Origin: a virus
Strand: one strand, 5' to 3'
DNA length: 38,240 bases
IMG/VR virus record: IMGVR_UViG_3300046468_000037
Span: 1 to 38,240 of that record
Shown here: piece after piece, positions 16,713-22,984 of the stretch
Layout: each line of letters starts with the position of its first letter
Numbering within the stretch: the first letter of the stretch is position 1
Notes under the pieces: model-generated
Told to the model about the DNA's origin: nothing
The model's input: only the letters and a program-made list of their open reading frames with translations
The model's database searches: none
Program-made: the position numbers and the translations under genes

Positions 16713-16851
16713 CGTCTGCCCTCGTGTATTGACGTTCTCGAAGTATTGCCTTCTCGCTGTTCCCGCAGTCACATGACCAGCCTTCCAGCTTGTGAGGGTA
16801 TTCGCTCTTAAACTGGGGGACCATGATCTTGAAGCACTCAGTGCATTTCAT
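16675..16851 (-). CDS. zinc-ribbon small protein (58 aa)
   Basis: Two Cys pairs, CTEC near the N-terminus and CDCG mid-chain, with KLEGWSCDCGNSEKAI between and after, form a small zinc ribbon. The ATG at 16851 overlaps the stop of the upstream 81-aa gene by 14 bp; longer starts up to 16887 are possible. The end overlaps the HNH gene. Function unknown; possibly nucleic-acid binding. Confidence 0.55.
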   Translation of the reverse strand: MKCTECFKIMVPQFKSEYPHKLEGWSCDCGNSEKAILRERQYTRADDGSEERPSRHLV

Positions 16852-17083
16852 CTGGGGTAAATACGATTTCATACTCCGGCGCTCCATCGTCTATCAATGC
16901 TGATACCCATATCTCTGCGAAGTCATCCAAACTTAAATCGACTGTGATCCCGTTAGCTGCCCAGCCTAGAATATAAACATCGCACTCTTTTGGATTCTTG
17001 CCACTGGTTGCGCCGCCGATGTCTTGCGTCTTGATAAGCGCTTGACCGCCACCCGGTAATGGACAGCTAATAATCGGGATCAT
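16838..17083 (-). CDS. hypothetical protein (81 aa)
   Basis: The product begins MIPIISCPLPGGGQALIKTQ and ends EYEIVFTPDEMH. It is acidic and probably mainly beta. It starts by ATGA overlap with the metallophosphoesterase gene and overlaps the zinc-ribbon gene. No family recognised; the operon packing supports it. Confidence 0.6.
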   Translation of the reverse strand: MIPIISCPLPGGGQALIKTQDIGGATSGKNPKECDVYILGWAANGITVDLSLDDFAEIWVSALIDDGAPEYEIVFTPDEMH

Positions 17084-18246
17084 GCTTTAACCTCATCAAT
17101 GCCGACCTTGAATCGACTGTGCTCGCCATAGTTCTTATCGAGTATAACGCAGGACATGGACCTTGCAGAGCCATAGCCCGAAGCTGAGTGGAAGCTGTCG
17201 GGTGGGCAGAGGACCCCAAAACTCTCCAGATGCAACCCGCCCAGCTCCGTCACAGTCCGGTGATGGATATGCCCGTGGTAAAGATATCGGTGAGTCGTTC
17301 GACCCCATTCCTCTGCGTAGTCTCTTGTAACAGCTTCATAAAGCGCCTGAGTCTTTACCCGGTCTCCGTGGTGCATAACAACGAGAGTCTTGCCCCATTC
17401 AAAATGTATCCACTTGGAGAAGTTGTCGAACACTTTCACCCGTGGTTCATTATGGAAGTACAGGCGCATCATTTCATTTAGCCAGAGGCTCGCATCGGGA
17501 TCATGGTTACCCCTTACGTTGATCAACCAAACTTCCTTGTGCGTCTCCAGCATCCGGGTAATTAGGACTTTGAAGAGGTTGCCGACAATACGAATGACCC
17601 GGCCCAGCCTTCCATCGACATCGACCGGGGTTCCTTTGGCTGTCTTGTTGTCACCTGAGTTAGCGTGAAGGAAGTCACCCAAGTTAATCAGAGCGCCTAC
17701 TTCCGAGTCACCTGCCGCAGAGACCAGCTTATCGACGGCCCTGATCAGTACGTCTTGGGCAATGTTTGTATCCCAGTCATCGCCACCCGTCTCAGGAGAC
17801 CAGCAGAGGGCGTTGAGGTGATGATCTCCTATGAGGTAGGCCGATAGCCTATCTTCATTCTTCGTTGATTCTGGAGCCTTTACGGGCTTGTAGAGGCCAT
17901 CTATCTCTTCGAGGAATCCAGCCTTGAATGCCTCAAGTGAAGCCTCAAGCATTGCCTCTTTGTCTGCCATGGATTTAACCCACTGGCCGACCGGCTTGCC
18001 ATCTTCATTGTAGTACGTAGAGACGCCCCGGACCTTGAAGACATCCGGAACGGTGCGAGTCATATCATGCTCGGGTGAATAGCCTTGGGCAGCGGCCCTA
18101 GATTTTATGGCTTGAAGAGAATCTCTAACAGAAAATCGGGTAATGCCTATCTGCTGGCTGATCTTTGTGTAGCCCAAGCCCTGCTCGTGAAGCTCTACAA
18201 TTTGTCGCTGTCTGTCGGTATTGCAATACTCAAGTAATGACATCAT
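17080..18246 (-). CDS. HTH plus calcineurin-like metallophosphoesterase (388 aa)
   Basis: Residues about 8-50 hold a resolvase-type HTH (RQRQIVELHEQGLGYTKISQ, then IGITRFSVRDSL). Residues 135-390 carry the metallophosphoesterase signature in order: GDHH (140-143), LGD (189-191), RGNHD (245-249), HHGD (292-295) and GHIHH (325-329). These two-metal enzymes cleave phosphodiester bonds; in phages they occur near replication and recombination genes as DNA nucleases or phosphatases. The fused HTH suggests DNA targeting. The ribosome site GGGGGGAG abuts the ATGATG pair, so the second ATG (18243) is equally possible. All metal ligands appear present. Confidence 0.82.
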   Translation of the reverse strand: MMSLLEYCNTDRQRQIVELHEQGLGYTKISQQIGITRFSVRDSLQAIKSRAAAQGYSPEHDMTRTVPDVFKVRGVSTYYNEDGKPVGQWVKSMADKEAMLEASLEAFKAGFLEEIDGLYKPVKAPESTKNEDRLSAYLIGDHHLNALCWSPETGGDDWDTNIAQDVLIRAVDKLVSAAGDSEVGALINLGDFLHANSGDNKTAKGTPVDVDGRLGRVIRIVGNLFKVLITRMLETHKEVWLINVRGNHDPDASLWLNEMMRLYFHNEPRVKVFDNFSKWIHFEWGKTLVVMHHGDRVKTQALYEAVTRDYAEEWGRTTHRYLYHGHIHHRTVTELGGLHLESFGVLCPPDSFHSASGYGSARSMSCVILDKNYGEHSRFKVGIDEVKA

Positions 18247-18263
18247 CTCCCCCCGGATAGATG

Positions 18264-18659
18264 TTAAGTGCGCCTCCCGAATGGCACGTTAATCGAGTAT
18301 TTTTCGACTAGCAGCCTACTCAAGACCTCGTAAATTTCGTTGACCTCCACGGGATTAATCTTTCTGGTGGACTCAACGCCTGTTACAGCCTTTTGAATTG
18401 GACGCCACATATAATCCTTAATCAGGTACATAGTGGGATCAATGGGGACGCCTTCCTTGATAACGGTCTTCATGTCCATACCATGCGCCGCCATAACACT
18501 AGCGACTTCTCGGCAATAAGCATGGATCGCATCGTTTTGTTTTCCGGTTCGGGTGAGAGGAATGATCTCGTAGATATTCCCCTTATCTTGGTTAGCCCGG
18601 ATGTATTCACAAAACTGATCGGCTTGGAATTTGTTGTTTACAAACCACCGCTCGCTCAT
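18264..18659 (-). CDS. NinB-like recombination protein (131 aa)
   Basis: The central RTGKQNDAIHAYCREVASVM followed by a basic KDYMWRPIQKAVTGVESTRK and the C-terminal VEKYSINVPFGRR follow the pattern of phage NinB/Orf-type recombination mediators (RT-x2-QN-x3-H early in the chain, then W and ST motifs). Such proteins help load annealing or recombinase proteins on ssDNA. The start overlaps the upstream stop (ATGA). The family call is moderate; the neighbours (annealing protein, HNH, metallophosphoesterase) agree with it. Confidence 0.6.
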   Translation of the reverse strand: MSERWFVNNKFQADQFCEYIRANQDKGNIYEIIPLTRTGKQNDAIHAYCREVASVMAAHGMDMKTVIKEGVPIDPTMYLIKDYMWRPIQKAVTGVESTRKINPVEVNEIYEVLSRLLVEKYSINVPFGRRT

Positions 18660-19033
18660 GCAGTTACCCTTTCGCCTTCAAAGGTAACGTACTGCCCATA
18701 CTTCTCGAGACAGTATGCTCGAAACTTTTCCGACTTGAGGTAATCATGGGTGCAATCGTCTAAGAAGCTCCAACTCTTCAAGCCGATTTTACCAGAAGTT
18801 GACTGCATTTTCTCGGCAAATGGGGACACCCCTCGCTCTTGTTGAGATGCCCGGCTTAACCAACTAGCCGCAAAGCGCTTGCCATCCTTCTTACGTTTCT
18901 TTGGATTAGCGTCACACCATGCCGCCATAGCACTCAGCTCGGCAAAGATATCGACCTTTGGGAAAGCGTTCTGCCAGTAGATAATCTGTTCATCGTCGGG
19001 TTCGTAGTAAGTGCCGTCATTAAGAATGATCAC
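18656..19033 (-). CDS. possible replisome organiser / helicase-loader-like protein, GTG start (125 aa)
   Basis: The GTG at 19033 has a strong GGAGG six bases upstream, giving MIILNDGTYYEPDDEQIIYW; longer starts in the same frame run into the upstream gene. The stretch YWQNAFPKVDIFAELSAMAA followed by WCDANPKKRKKDGKRFAASW resembles the C-terminal ssDNA/helicase-binding region of phage DnaT- or replisome-organiser-like proteins. No other replication initiator was recognised, so this is the best candidate link to host replication. Function is inferred. Confidence 0.55.
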   Translation of the reverse strand: MIILNDGTYYEPDDEQIIYWQNAFPKVDIFAELSAMAAWCDANPKKRKKDGKRFAASWLSRASQQERGVSPFAEKMQSTSGKIGLKSWSFLDDCTHDYLKSEKFRAYCLEKYGQYVTFEGERVTA

Positions 19034-19244
19034 GAGGAACCTCCACAAATTCGATTGCCGTAGGGCCATCTCTACCCATATCTTCACAAGCATCGCTATA
19101 AAGCTCGCCTAAGTGAAGAATCCAATCTTTAAGAATGTCAGCCCTCCATAACGCGCCGTTTTCTTCCCAGCTATCACATATAAGGATGTCGCCTTCGCCA
19201 GCCCATGCGTCTAGCCTTAATCTTATTTCACTAGTTAATTTCAT
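19020..19244 (-). CDS. hypothetical acidic protein (74 aa)
   Basis: The ATG at 19244 has AAGGGAA as ribosome site; a GTG two codons earlier is possible. The product begins MKLTSEIRLRLDAWAGEGDI and is acidic with several Trp residues. It is the first gene of the 19.24-16.32 kb operon, after a non-coding island of over 300 bp. The stop overlaps the next gene by 14 bp. No family recognised. Confidence 0.6.
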   Translation of the reverse strand: MKLTSEIRLRLDAWAGEGDILICDSWEENGALWRADILKDWILHLGELYSDACEDMGRDGPTAIEFVEVPRDHS

Positions 19245-19250
19245 CCACAC

Positions 19251-19574
19251 TTCCCTTTTAATGCCGGAGCAAGCTCCGACAAATCAGTTAATTAGTAATG
19301 ACGAGCTTTGATTACTGTATCGAATCTTGACATCTATTCCCTTTACCAGCTCTCGGCACAGGGAGGCGCATCATAGAGAGGGTCAACTCTGTCTCCGACG
19401 TTCTTAAGTTCGTCGGCCTAACGCCCAGTAATCTCTGACAAAAAAGTAGATGAGGGAGGATACGGAATGGTTTTGTAGTGTATAATCCATACATCTTCTT
19501 ACTTGACCCTTCGAAGATATCACGTAGTCCCTCCCTTGGACAAGTGACATGGCCCCAGCGATGGGGCCTTTTTT
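19251..19574. other. non-coding island with hairpins, palindrome and plus-strand transcription signals
   Basis: About 324 bp without a convincing gene. It contains a hairpin CGGAGC-AA-GCTCCG (19265-19278) in the leader of the next gene, a stem CCGACG/CGTCGG (19395-19416), the palindrome TGTAT-AATCC-ATACA (19479-19493) overlapping a perfect plus-strand TATAAT (19481-19486), and a plus-strand terminator (19551 on). A minus-strand 39-codon ORF (19404-19523, GTG start behind CCAAGGGAG) is weakly possible. It could be a control region, small RNA locus or replication origin. Confidence 0.45.
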
Positions 19575-19575
19575 T
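19487..19575 (+). ncRNA. candidate small RNA, antisense to all flanking genes
   Basis: A perfect -10 hexamer TATAAT (19481-19486) is followed about 65 bp later by a strong intrinsic terminator on the same strand. No ORF fits between. Since every neighbouring gene is on the minus strand, the terminator has no obvious protein-coding client. The -35 region is poor, which lowers confidence. Confidence 0.3.
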
Positions 19576-19576
19576 T
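19551..19576 (+). terminator. intrinsic terminator (plus strand)
   Basis: GGCCCC-AGCGAT-GGGGCC followed by eight T residues on the plus strand. On the minus strand the stem is not followed by T, so it acts in the plus direction only. It ends next to the stop codon of the minus-strand 67-aa HTH gene. Confidence 0.8.
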
Positions 19577-19778
19577 AGATAAACCACTCAGCAATCCGCA
19601 CCTGATCACCATAACGGTTGAACACTAGCTTCATCGCTGTCTGAATGTCGTGACCTTCATGCCGCAGCTCTGAGATACGAGCCGGGGCTTCGATCACCCC
19701 CAGCTCATCCCATGCGTTTAGTCTGGTCAACACCTTGCCTTGCTTGAGGTACTGAAGTACCCGATCTTTCTGACTCAT
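19575..19778 (-). CDS. small HTH protein, HTH_39-like (67 aa)
   Basis: The product begins MSQKDRVLQYLKQGKVLTRL and continues NAWDELGVIEAPARISELRH, then EGHDIQT. This is the winged-HTH pattern of a small domain (Pfam HTH_39 type) common in phage early regions. It starts by ATGA overlap with the Cro-like gene and is the last gene of the first early operon. Likely DNA binding; target unknown. Confidence 0.72.
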   Translation of the reverse strand: MSQKDRVLQYLKQGKVLTRLNAWDELGVIEAPARISELRHEGHDIQTAMKLVFNRYGDQVRIAEWFI

Positions 19779-19996
19779 GCTTCCTCCCTGTATGGCAGAT
19801 CAAGAAACGATTCAAAGTCCATATTAAATCGCTCTGCCAAATCCACTGTGCGGCTAAGGGTTGCGTCCTTGCTCTTGCGCCATCTGTGGATTGTCATTTC
19901 AGTTACATCAAAGTCCCGTGCCAGTTGTTTATTGCTGACACGAAACTCTTTCTGCGCTGTTCTCAGCGACAGCCCAATATCAAAATGGAATGTCAT
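19775..19996 (-). CDS. Cro/CI-like (XRE family) regulator (73 aa)
   Basis: A compact HTH: VSNKQLARDFDVTEMTIHRW followed by RKSKDATLSRTVDLAERFNM, the classic XRE spacing with Trp in the recognition helix region. The size suits a Cro-like repressor without a cleavable C-terminal domain. Its first 17 bases overlap the 3' end of the SSB-like gene. It probably controls the early promoter at 21.7 kb, whose palindromes make natural operators (inference). No integrase or second repressor was seen. Confidence 0.78.
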   Translation of the reverse strand: MTFHFDIGLSLRTAQKEFRVSNKQLARDFDVTEMTIHRWRKSKDATLSRTVDLAERFNMDFESFLDLPYREEA

Positions 19997-20297
19997 CTGA
20001 AAACGATTCCGCTGCTGGTTGAGGTGCTGTTGTTTCCTCGGTTACTGCCGCTTTGGCTTGGTCTAACCCTTCGTTTCGAACACGCTCTTGATATGCGCGT
20101 TCTTCACTATCAACCTTGGTGTATAGGTTCCCAGTGCTTTTGGCGATTAGAGTTTCTATATGGATAGTGTTCTCGGGTTGTTCTTGTAACCACGGGATAA
20201 ACTTGTCCCTGTCAATGGTCTGTTTCAGCACCGCCCAATCTGGCGCACCTTCTTTACGTTTCGGCTTCATGCCATTTACAAAAGTAATGTCACTCAC
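19980..20297 (-). CDS. SSB-like protein with DDIPF tail (105 aa)
   Basis: A GTG start with AGGAG seven bases upstream. A small beta-rich N-terminal region (DITFVNGMKPKRKEGAPDWA, ENTIHIETLIAKS) is followed by an acidic, Ala/Glu/Pro-rich linker and ends exactly in DDIPF. This is the C-terminal tip by which bacterial SSB proteins bind host replication and repair enzymes. Role inferred: phage ssDNA-binding protein recruiting host factors. It is downstream of the annealing protein gene, overlapping it by 8 bp. The OB-fold itself cannot be proven by eye. Confidence 0.65.
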   Translation of the reverse strand: MSDITFVNGMKPKRKEGAPDWAVLKQTIDRDKFIPWLQEQPENTIHIETLIAKSTGNLYTKVDSEERAYQERVRNEGLDQAKAAVTEETTAPQPAAESFSDDIPF

Positions 20298-20886
20298 TGG
20301 TCTCTCCTAAGATTAGCTTTCTAGCTTCGTTAAACTCGTTGGACTTCAGATCACTACGCTCGGCAGTTGTAAAGATCCCGCCCTTACTAGGCGCAACCCA
20401 CAAAGCTTTCTTGTCGTCGTTGGTGATCTCGCCCCATGCTTCTGCTACAGCCTCCCATGCCTTCAATGCGAGGTGTTCTTTAATGAAGTACACAGACGCG
20501 TAGTTGCGCTGTAGTGCTTCGTTGTGAGCCATGATTGGCCCGGTGTCTTGTTGCTGTTGGATAGCGTTCGCAACCTCATCGGCAGACGCGTACTCTGTAC
20601 CGCCAAACCCTAGGGCACTCAAGCATCTACCGATTGCTGAGGTCTCGGCGTTTTCGAGTGCGCTAGTTGCGTTGATCTTACTGGATGCACGTACCTCTTC
20701 TGAGTAGCCAGTAGCCAACAGGCGACCATCGTTATCTAAGATGCTGGCCTTCATAATGACCAGCACATCATTGGCCTCGACCAGATCGGTTGAGATCGTG
20801 TAGTCGGGATGGGCCGCTCTAAACTCTGCGACCCGAAGTGCCACGGTCTTGTATTCCTTCCCGTGGATTTTAACTATTCCATTCAT
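20290..20886 (-). CDS. single-strand annealing protein-like (ERF/Rad52-type) (198 aa)
   Basis: The key motif is SALENAETSAIGRCLSALGF (75-94), preceded by ALRVAEFRAAHPDYTISTDL and the strand ASILDNDGRLLATGYSEEV. This combination is typical of phage ERF/Sak-like annealing proteins and relatives (I rely on memory of the motif). The C-terminal half is helical and probably variable. It sits in an operon with an SSB-like and, further on, a NinB-like and an HNH protein, together forming a recombination set. Confidence 0.62.
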   Translation of the reverse strand: MNGIVKIHGKEYKTVALRVAEFRAAHPDYTISTDLVEANDVLVIMKASILDNDGRLLATGYSEEVRASSKINATSALENAETSAIGRCLSALGFGGTEYASADEVANAIQQQQDTGPIMAHNEALQRNYASVYFIKEHLALKAWEAVAEAWGEITNDDKKALWVAPSKGGIFTTAERSDLKSNEFNEARKLILGETSE

Positions 20887-21104
20887 TATTTAACCCTCCA
20901 TACTCGAACGCCCGCATCCATAGTTCGCGCCGACATTTTAAAACCGATCGTTCTTCCAGCTTGTCGAATTGCATGAACACTATTATCTGCCGTGTCTTTG
21001 CAGTTTAGTAATACGCTGTCACCGACCTCCATCAATCTAAGAGCTTTGATGTATTTCCCTTGGCGTTTTGACAATGGAATTGGTATTCCTTTTTCTATTT
21101 TCAC
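20886..21104 (-). CDS. small conserved early protein (72 aa)
   Basis: A GTG start (21104), overlapping the previous stop. The product has KIEKGIPIPLSKRQGKYIKA, then LMEVGDSVLLNC and ends AGVRVWRVK. The pattern (GIPIP, GDS, C-terminal RVWRV) is common in small early proteins of many phages (DUF7303-like, from memory); function unknown. The base composition is like its neighbours. Confidence 0.68.
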   Translation of the reverse strand: MKIEKGIPIPLSKRQGKYIKALRLMEVGDSVLLNCKDTADNSVHAIRQAGRTIGFKMSARTMDAGVRVWRVK

Positions 21105-21319
21105 AATGTTTCTCCTGCGACACTTGCCGCGTCCATCATTTGAATTAACTCATAACCACGGGCAAAACCTGCCCGATAGTTCTGATCTGGTATATGGCGC
21201 TTACCCCAATCGTGGGCCATGCCATCTTCAAAGCCGCACCTGTACGCCCTAATCTTAGGGTCCATGTGCTCTCGTAAGCCTTTGCTCAACACCTCTTCAA
21301 CATCAAAAGTCACTGTCAC
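21101..21319 (-). CDS. hypothetical early protein (72 aa)
   Basis: The likely start is GTG at 21319 (or 21313, which sits better behind GGGGG). The frame upstream lies entirely inside the preceding gene. The product includes IRAYRCGFEDGMAHDWGKRH and YRAGFARGYEL, two GF-x-x-G repeats typical of small phage early proteins. The stop overlaps the next GTG start. Function unknown. Confidence 0.55.
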   Translation of the reverse strand: MTVTFDVEEVLSKGLREHMDPKIRAYRCGFEDGMAHDWGKRHIPDQNYRAGFARGYELIQMMDAASVAGETL

Positions 21320-21662
21320 GCACCCCCAAATCAAGTGCCGTCTCAGGCTTGATATCCATTTCATAGGCATACTTTGATTGCTCATCCGCAATGGCCTCAA
21401 TGGTCATTGGCTTGGCATAGTTCCAAAGCATGGTGCGGAGTTTGTTGACGACATCAGACGGTTCCATCTGGTCGTTAAAAATCATGTCAACGAATTCCAG
21501 CTCGGAGCCAGTCTGGTGTGCGGCGGTAGGCGCAAGCTCGGATGAGTCGCGTTCGACTTGACGCATTAAGTCACGGCGGATATCCATGTCCTCAATGCAA
21601 TCAACATTATCTTCCCAGTTAGGGAAGTTTGTAGCGATTTCATAGAAATCAAATTCTGACAT
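21303..21662 (-). CDS. first early gene, unknown acidic protein (119 aa)
   Basis: The ATG at 21662 (MSEFDFYEIATNFPNWEDNV) follows the leader ACTAACCAAGGGAGAAG, the same leader found before the plus-strand cassette genes. The protein is strongly acidic. Residues about 28-60 include DIRRDLMRQVERDSSELAPT. It is the first gene after the operator-rich early promoter region, a typical place for host-takeover proteins, but no family was recognised. Confidence 0.62.
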   Translation of the reverse strand: MSEFDFYEIATNFPNWEDNVDCIEDMDIRRDLMRQVERDSSELAPTAAHQTGSELEFVDMIFNDQMEPSDVVNKLRTMLWNYAKPMTIEAIADEQSKYAYEMDIKPETALDLGVRDSDF

Positions 21663-21682
21663 TTGTCCTTCTCCCTTGGTTA

Positions 21683-21696
21683 GTTCCACATGGAAC
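21683..21696. promoter_or_regulatory. 14-bp inverted repeat in early leader
   Basis: GTTCCACATGGAAC has 6-bp arms around a 2-bp centre and lies between the early operator and the ribosome site of the first early gene. It could be a second operator or a small RNA hairpin in the early mRNA. Confidence 0.4.
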
Positions 21697-21697
21697 A

Positions 21698-21716
21698 GAT
21701 AACACTTTACGTTATC
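21698..21716. promoter_or_regulatory. candidate early operator
   Basis: GATAACACTTTACGTTATC is an inverted repeat with 6-bp arms (GATAAC/GTTATC). It overlaps a possible -10 (TAAAGT) 17 bp after a possible -35 (TTGCAT) on the minus strand. A related site is at 15357-15375. It is a likely target of the Cro-like protein made by this operon. Confidence 0.58.
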
Positions 21717-21730
21717 TTTAAGGGGAATGC

Positions 21731-21743
21731 AACATTATTTGTT
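21731..21743. promoter_or_regulatory. second candidate early operator
   Basis: AACATTATTTGTT (arms AACA/TGTT) is centred 30 bp, close to three helical turns, from the centre of the 21698 palindrome. It shares the AAC-N7-GTT frame. It overlaps the area of the -35 box of the early promoter. Confidence 0.42.
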
Positions 21744-21745
21744 AT

Positions 21746-22099
21746 TTAAGAATAGGTCCACATAACCGGGGTGGTCTTCCGGTCGTCAACGTGTACGAAT
21801 GTCCTAGCAACACCGATAGAGAACCCCATCTTGATTGCTTCATGCACGATGTTCATACGCTCGAAGCCGTTAGACACAGCTATGTCAGCCGCGAGACCTT
21901 GGCAATGATAGCCGGTGCCGGGTTCAGACTTGCGCGCCTCGGCAGGATGGGTTGCATCCCTGTAGCCCGAAGTGATTACGAAAGGAAAGCCCACACGTTC
22001 GCGCAGCTCATCGAGCTTTACGAGAAACTCATGGTCCATCTCGTTCTTGTTAGTGTGGGTACAGTTGAACTCTTCGAGTCTAAAGAACTTGTAGGTCAT
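21746..22099 (-). CDS. endolysin, peptidase M15-type (117 aa)
   Basis: A zinc L-alanyl-D-glutamate or D-Ala-D-Ala peptidase fold. SGYRD is at 44-48, the zinc ligands are H65 and D72 in GYHCQGLAADIAV, and H103 in FVHVDD. It would cleave peptidoglycan cross-links at lysis. There is no signal peptide, so it depends on the holin encoded immediately upstream, with which it overlaps by 4 bp. It is the last gene of the late transcript before the early control region. Confidence 0.88.
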   Translation of the reverse strand: MTYKFFRLEEFNCTHTNKNEMDHEFLVKLDELRERVGFPFVITSGYRDATHPAEARKSEPGTGYHCQGLAADIAVSNGFERMNIVHEAIKMGFSIGVARTFVHVDDRKTTPVMWTYS

Positions 22100-22494
22100 T
22101 GACGTGCTACGTTCTTGGTCTTTTCTACAGTACGCATACCGCCCAATCCCAGCATACCCAGTAGTACAGGCATCATTTCGCTAACGTCCAGTGACGGGAT
22201 TAATAGAGGGTTCTGAGTCCATGCAGTTAGGTAAATGTTTACAATTGGAACAATAAGAAAATTAACGCTGAAACCAAGAACACATACCCAACCACACGCC
22301 GGTCGCCAGCCAGAGACAAAAACCGATTTGTGCTTGGCCTCATTCTGGTTGACATTGATTTGAGCTTTTGCAATTTCATGGGTCTGTCTCTCCGCTAGTG
22401 TTGCGATCTCGTGGGCTAACCGGCTGCGCTCATCCGCATCAGGTATAACCTTGTCCAACAGCTTGGCAATCGGGGTGACCAGTAGCTCAAGCAT
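22096..22494 (-). CDS. holin, 3-TM family (132 aa)
   Basis: The N-terminal MLELLVTPIAKLLDKVIPDA, then EAKHKSVFVSGWRPACGWVC, and the C-terminal LGMLGLGGMRTVEK match the 'Holin of 3TMs' family, first described for gene-transfer-agent release. There are two or three hydrophobic segments. The ATG at 22494 overlaps the stop of the coiled-coil gene. A lysis timing role follows from the neighbouring endolysin. Confidence 0.85.
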   Translation of the reverse strand: MLELLVTPIAKLLDKVIPDADERSRLAHEIATLAERQTHEIAKAQINVNQNEAKHKSVFVSGWRPACGWVCVLGFSVNFLIVPIVNIYLTAWTQNPLLIPSLDVSEMMPVLLGMLGLGGMRTVEKTKNVARQ

Positions 22495-22826
22495 TAGATG
22501 CCGCCCTTGATCCACACGCCAATAACAGCCATGACACCGGCCATAATGATGCGTTCAATCCATTGGTTCTTGGCTATGCTAATCTCGATAGCTTGGATGC
22601 GCTTCTCGTGGTTCTTTACTTCATCTTTCACGATAGCTTGGATCTCATCAATGCGCTTGTGGGCGCGCGTTACAGTCTCGGTCAAGTGAACCTGCCTCTG
22701 CTCCATGCTTGATAAGTCTTGAAGAGTTTGGGCAATACTTGTGAGAGCGGACTTCATCTCGCTAACGTCTTGCGCCATCGCTTCCTGCTGGGCTTCGAGC
22801 TTCGCTACTGACCGCTCTATACTCAT
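22494..22826 (-). CDS. coiled-coil, tail-anchored membrane protein in lysis cassette (110 aa)
   Basis: Residues 1-85 form a long heptad-rich coiled coil (starting IERSVAKLEAQQEAMAQDVS). One C-terminal membrane helix (IIMAGVMAVIGVWI) ends the chain. This resembles XhlA/haemolysin-type lysis accessory proteins, and it precedes the holin. No separate Rz/Rz1 spanin pair was found. Role inferred from context. Confidence 0.65.
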   Translation of the reverse strand: MSIERSVAKLEAQQEAMAQDVSEMKSALTSIAQTLQDLSSMEQRQVHLTETVTRAHKRIDEIQAIVKDEVKNHEKRIQAIEISIAKNQWIERIIMAGVMAVIGVWIKGGI

Positions 22827-22828
22827 GG

Positions 22829-22984
22829 TTACTTCTTCTTAGCCGTCTTGGCTGCATCTTTAAATGCCTGAGAAGTAGGCGCACCGGCAGTGCCTGGCTT
22901 ACGCATGCGCTCACCAGAGCCTCCAGCAATGCGCTTACGCTTTGCAGCTATGTTTGCATACAAACCTTTCTTTGGCTTTCTCAT
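22829..22984 (-). CDS. small basic phage protein (51 aa)
   Basis: MRKPKKGLYANIAAKRKRIA followed by GGSGERMRKPGTAGAPTSQA and a Lys-rich end. This very conserved 'GLYANI-x-AKRKRIA-x-GSGE-(R/K)-MR-(K/P)PG' small protein occurs near tail or lysis genes in many environmental podoviruses (from memory); function unknown, possibly DNA-associated. Its ATG shares one base with the stop of the preceding gene (TGATG). Confidence 0.72.
   Translation of the reverse strand: MRKPKKGLYANIAAKRKRIAGGSGERMRKPGTAGAPTSQAFKDAAKTAKKK

Noticed and set aside
19327-19332. A perfect -35 TTGACA on the plus strand
   Set aside because: No -10 box at 16-18 bp; it cannot be paired with the TATAAT at 19481.
19366-19386. TATGATGCGCC on the minus strand resembling a stable-RNA promoter
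   Set aside because: The upstream TTGACC is only 5 bp away, and no tRNA or rRNA follows; a -35 at normal distance is missing.
19312-19587. A 91-codon minus-strand frame in the non-coding island
   Set aside because: It starts inside the preceding gene, runs through the hairpins and terminator, and shows no family-like pattern or ribosome site at its ATGs.
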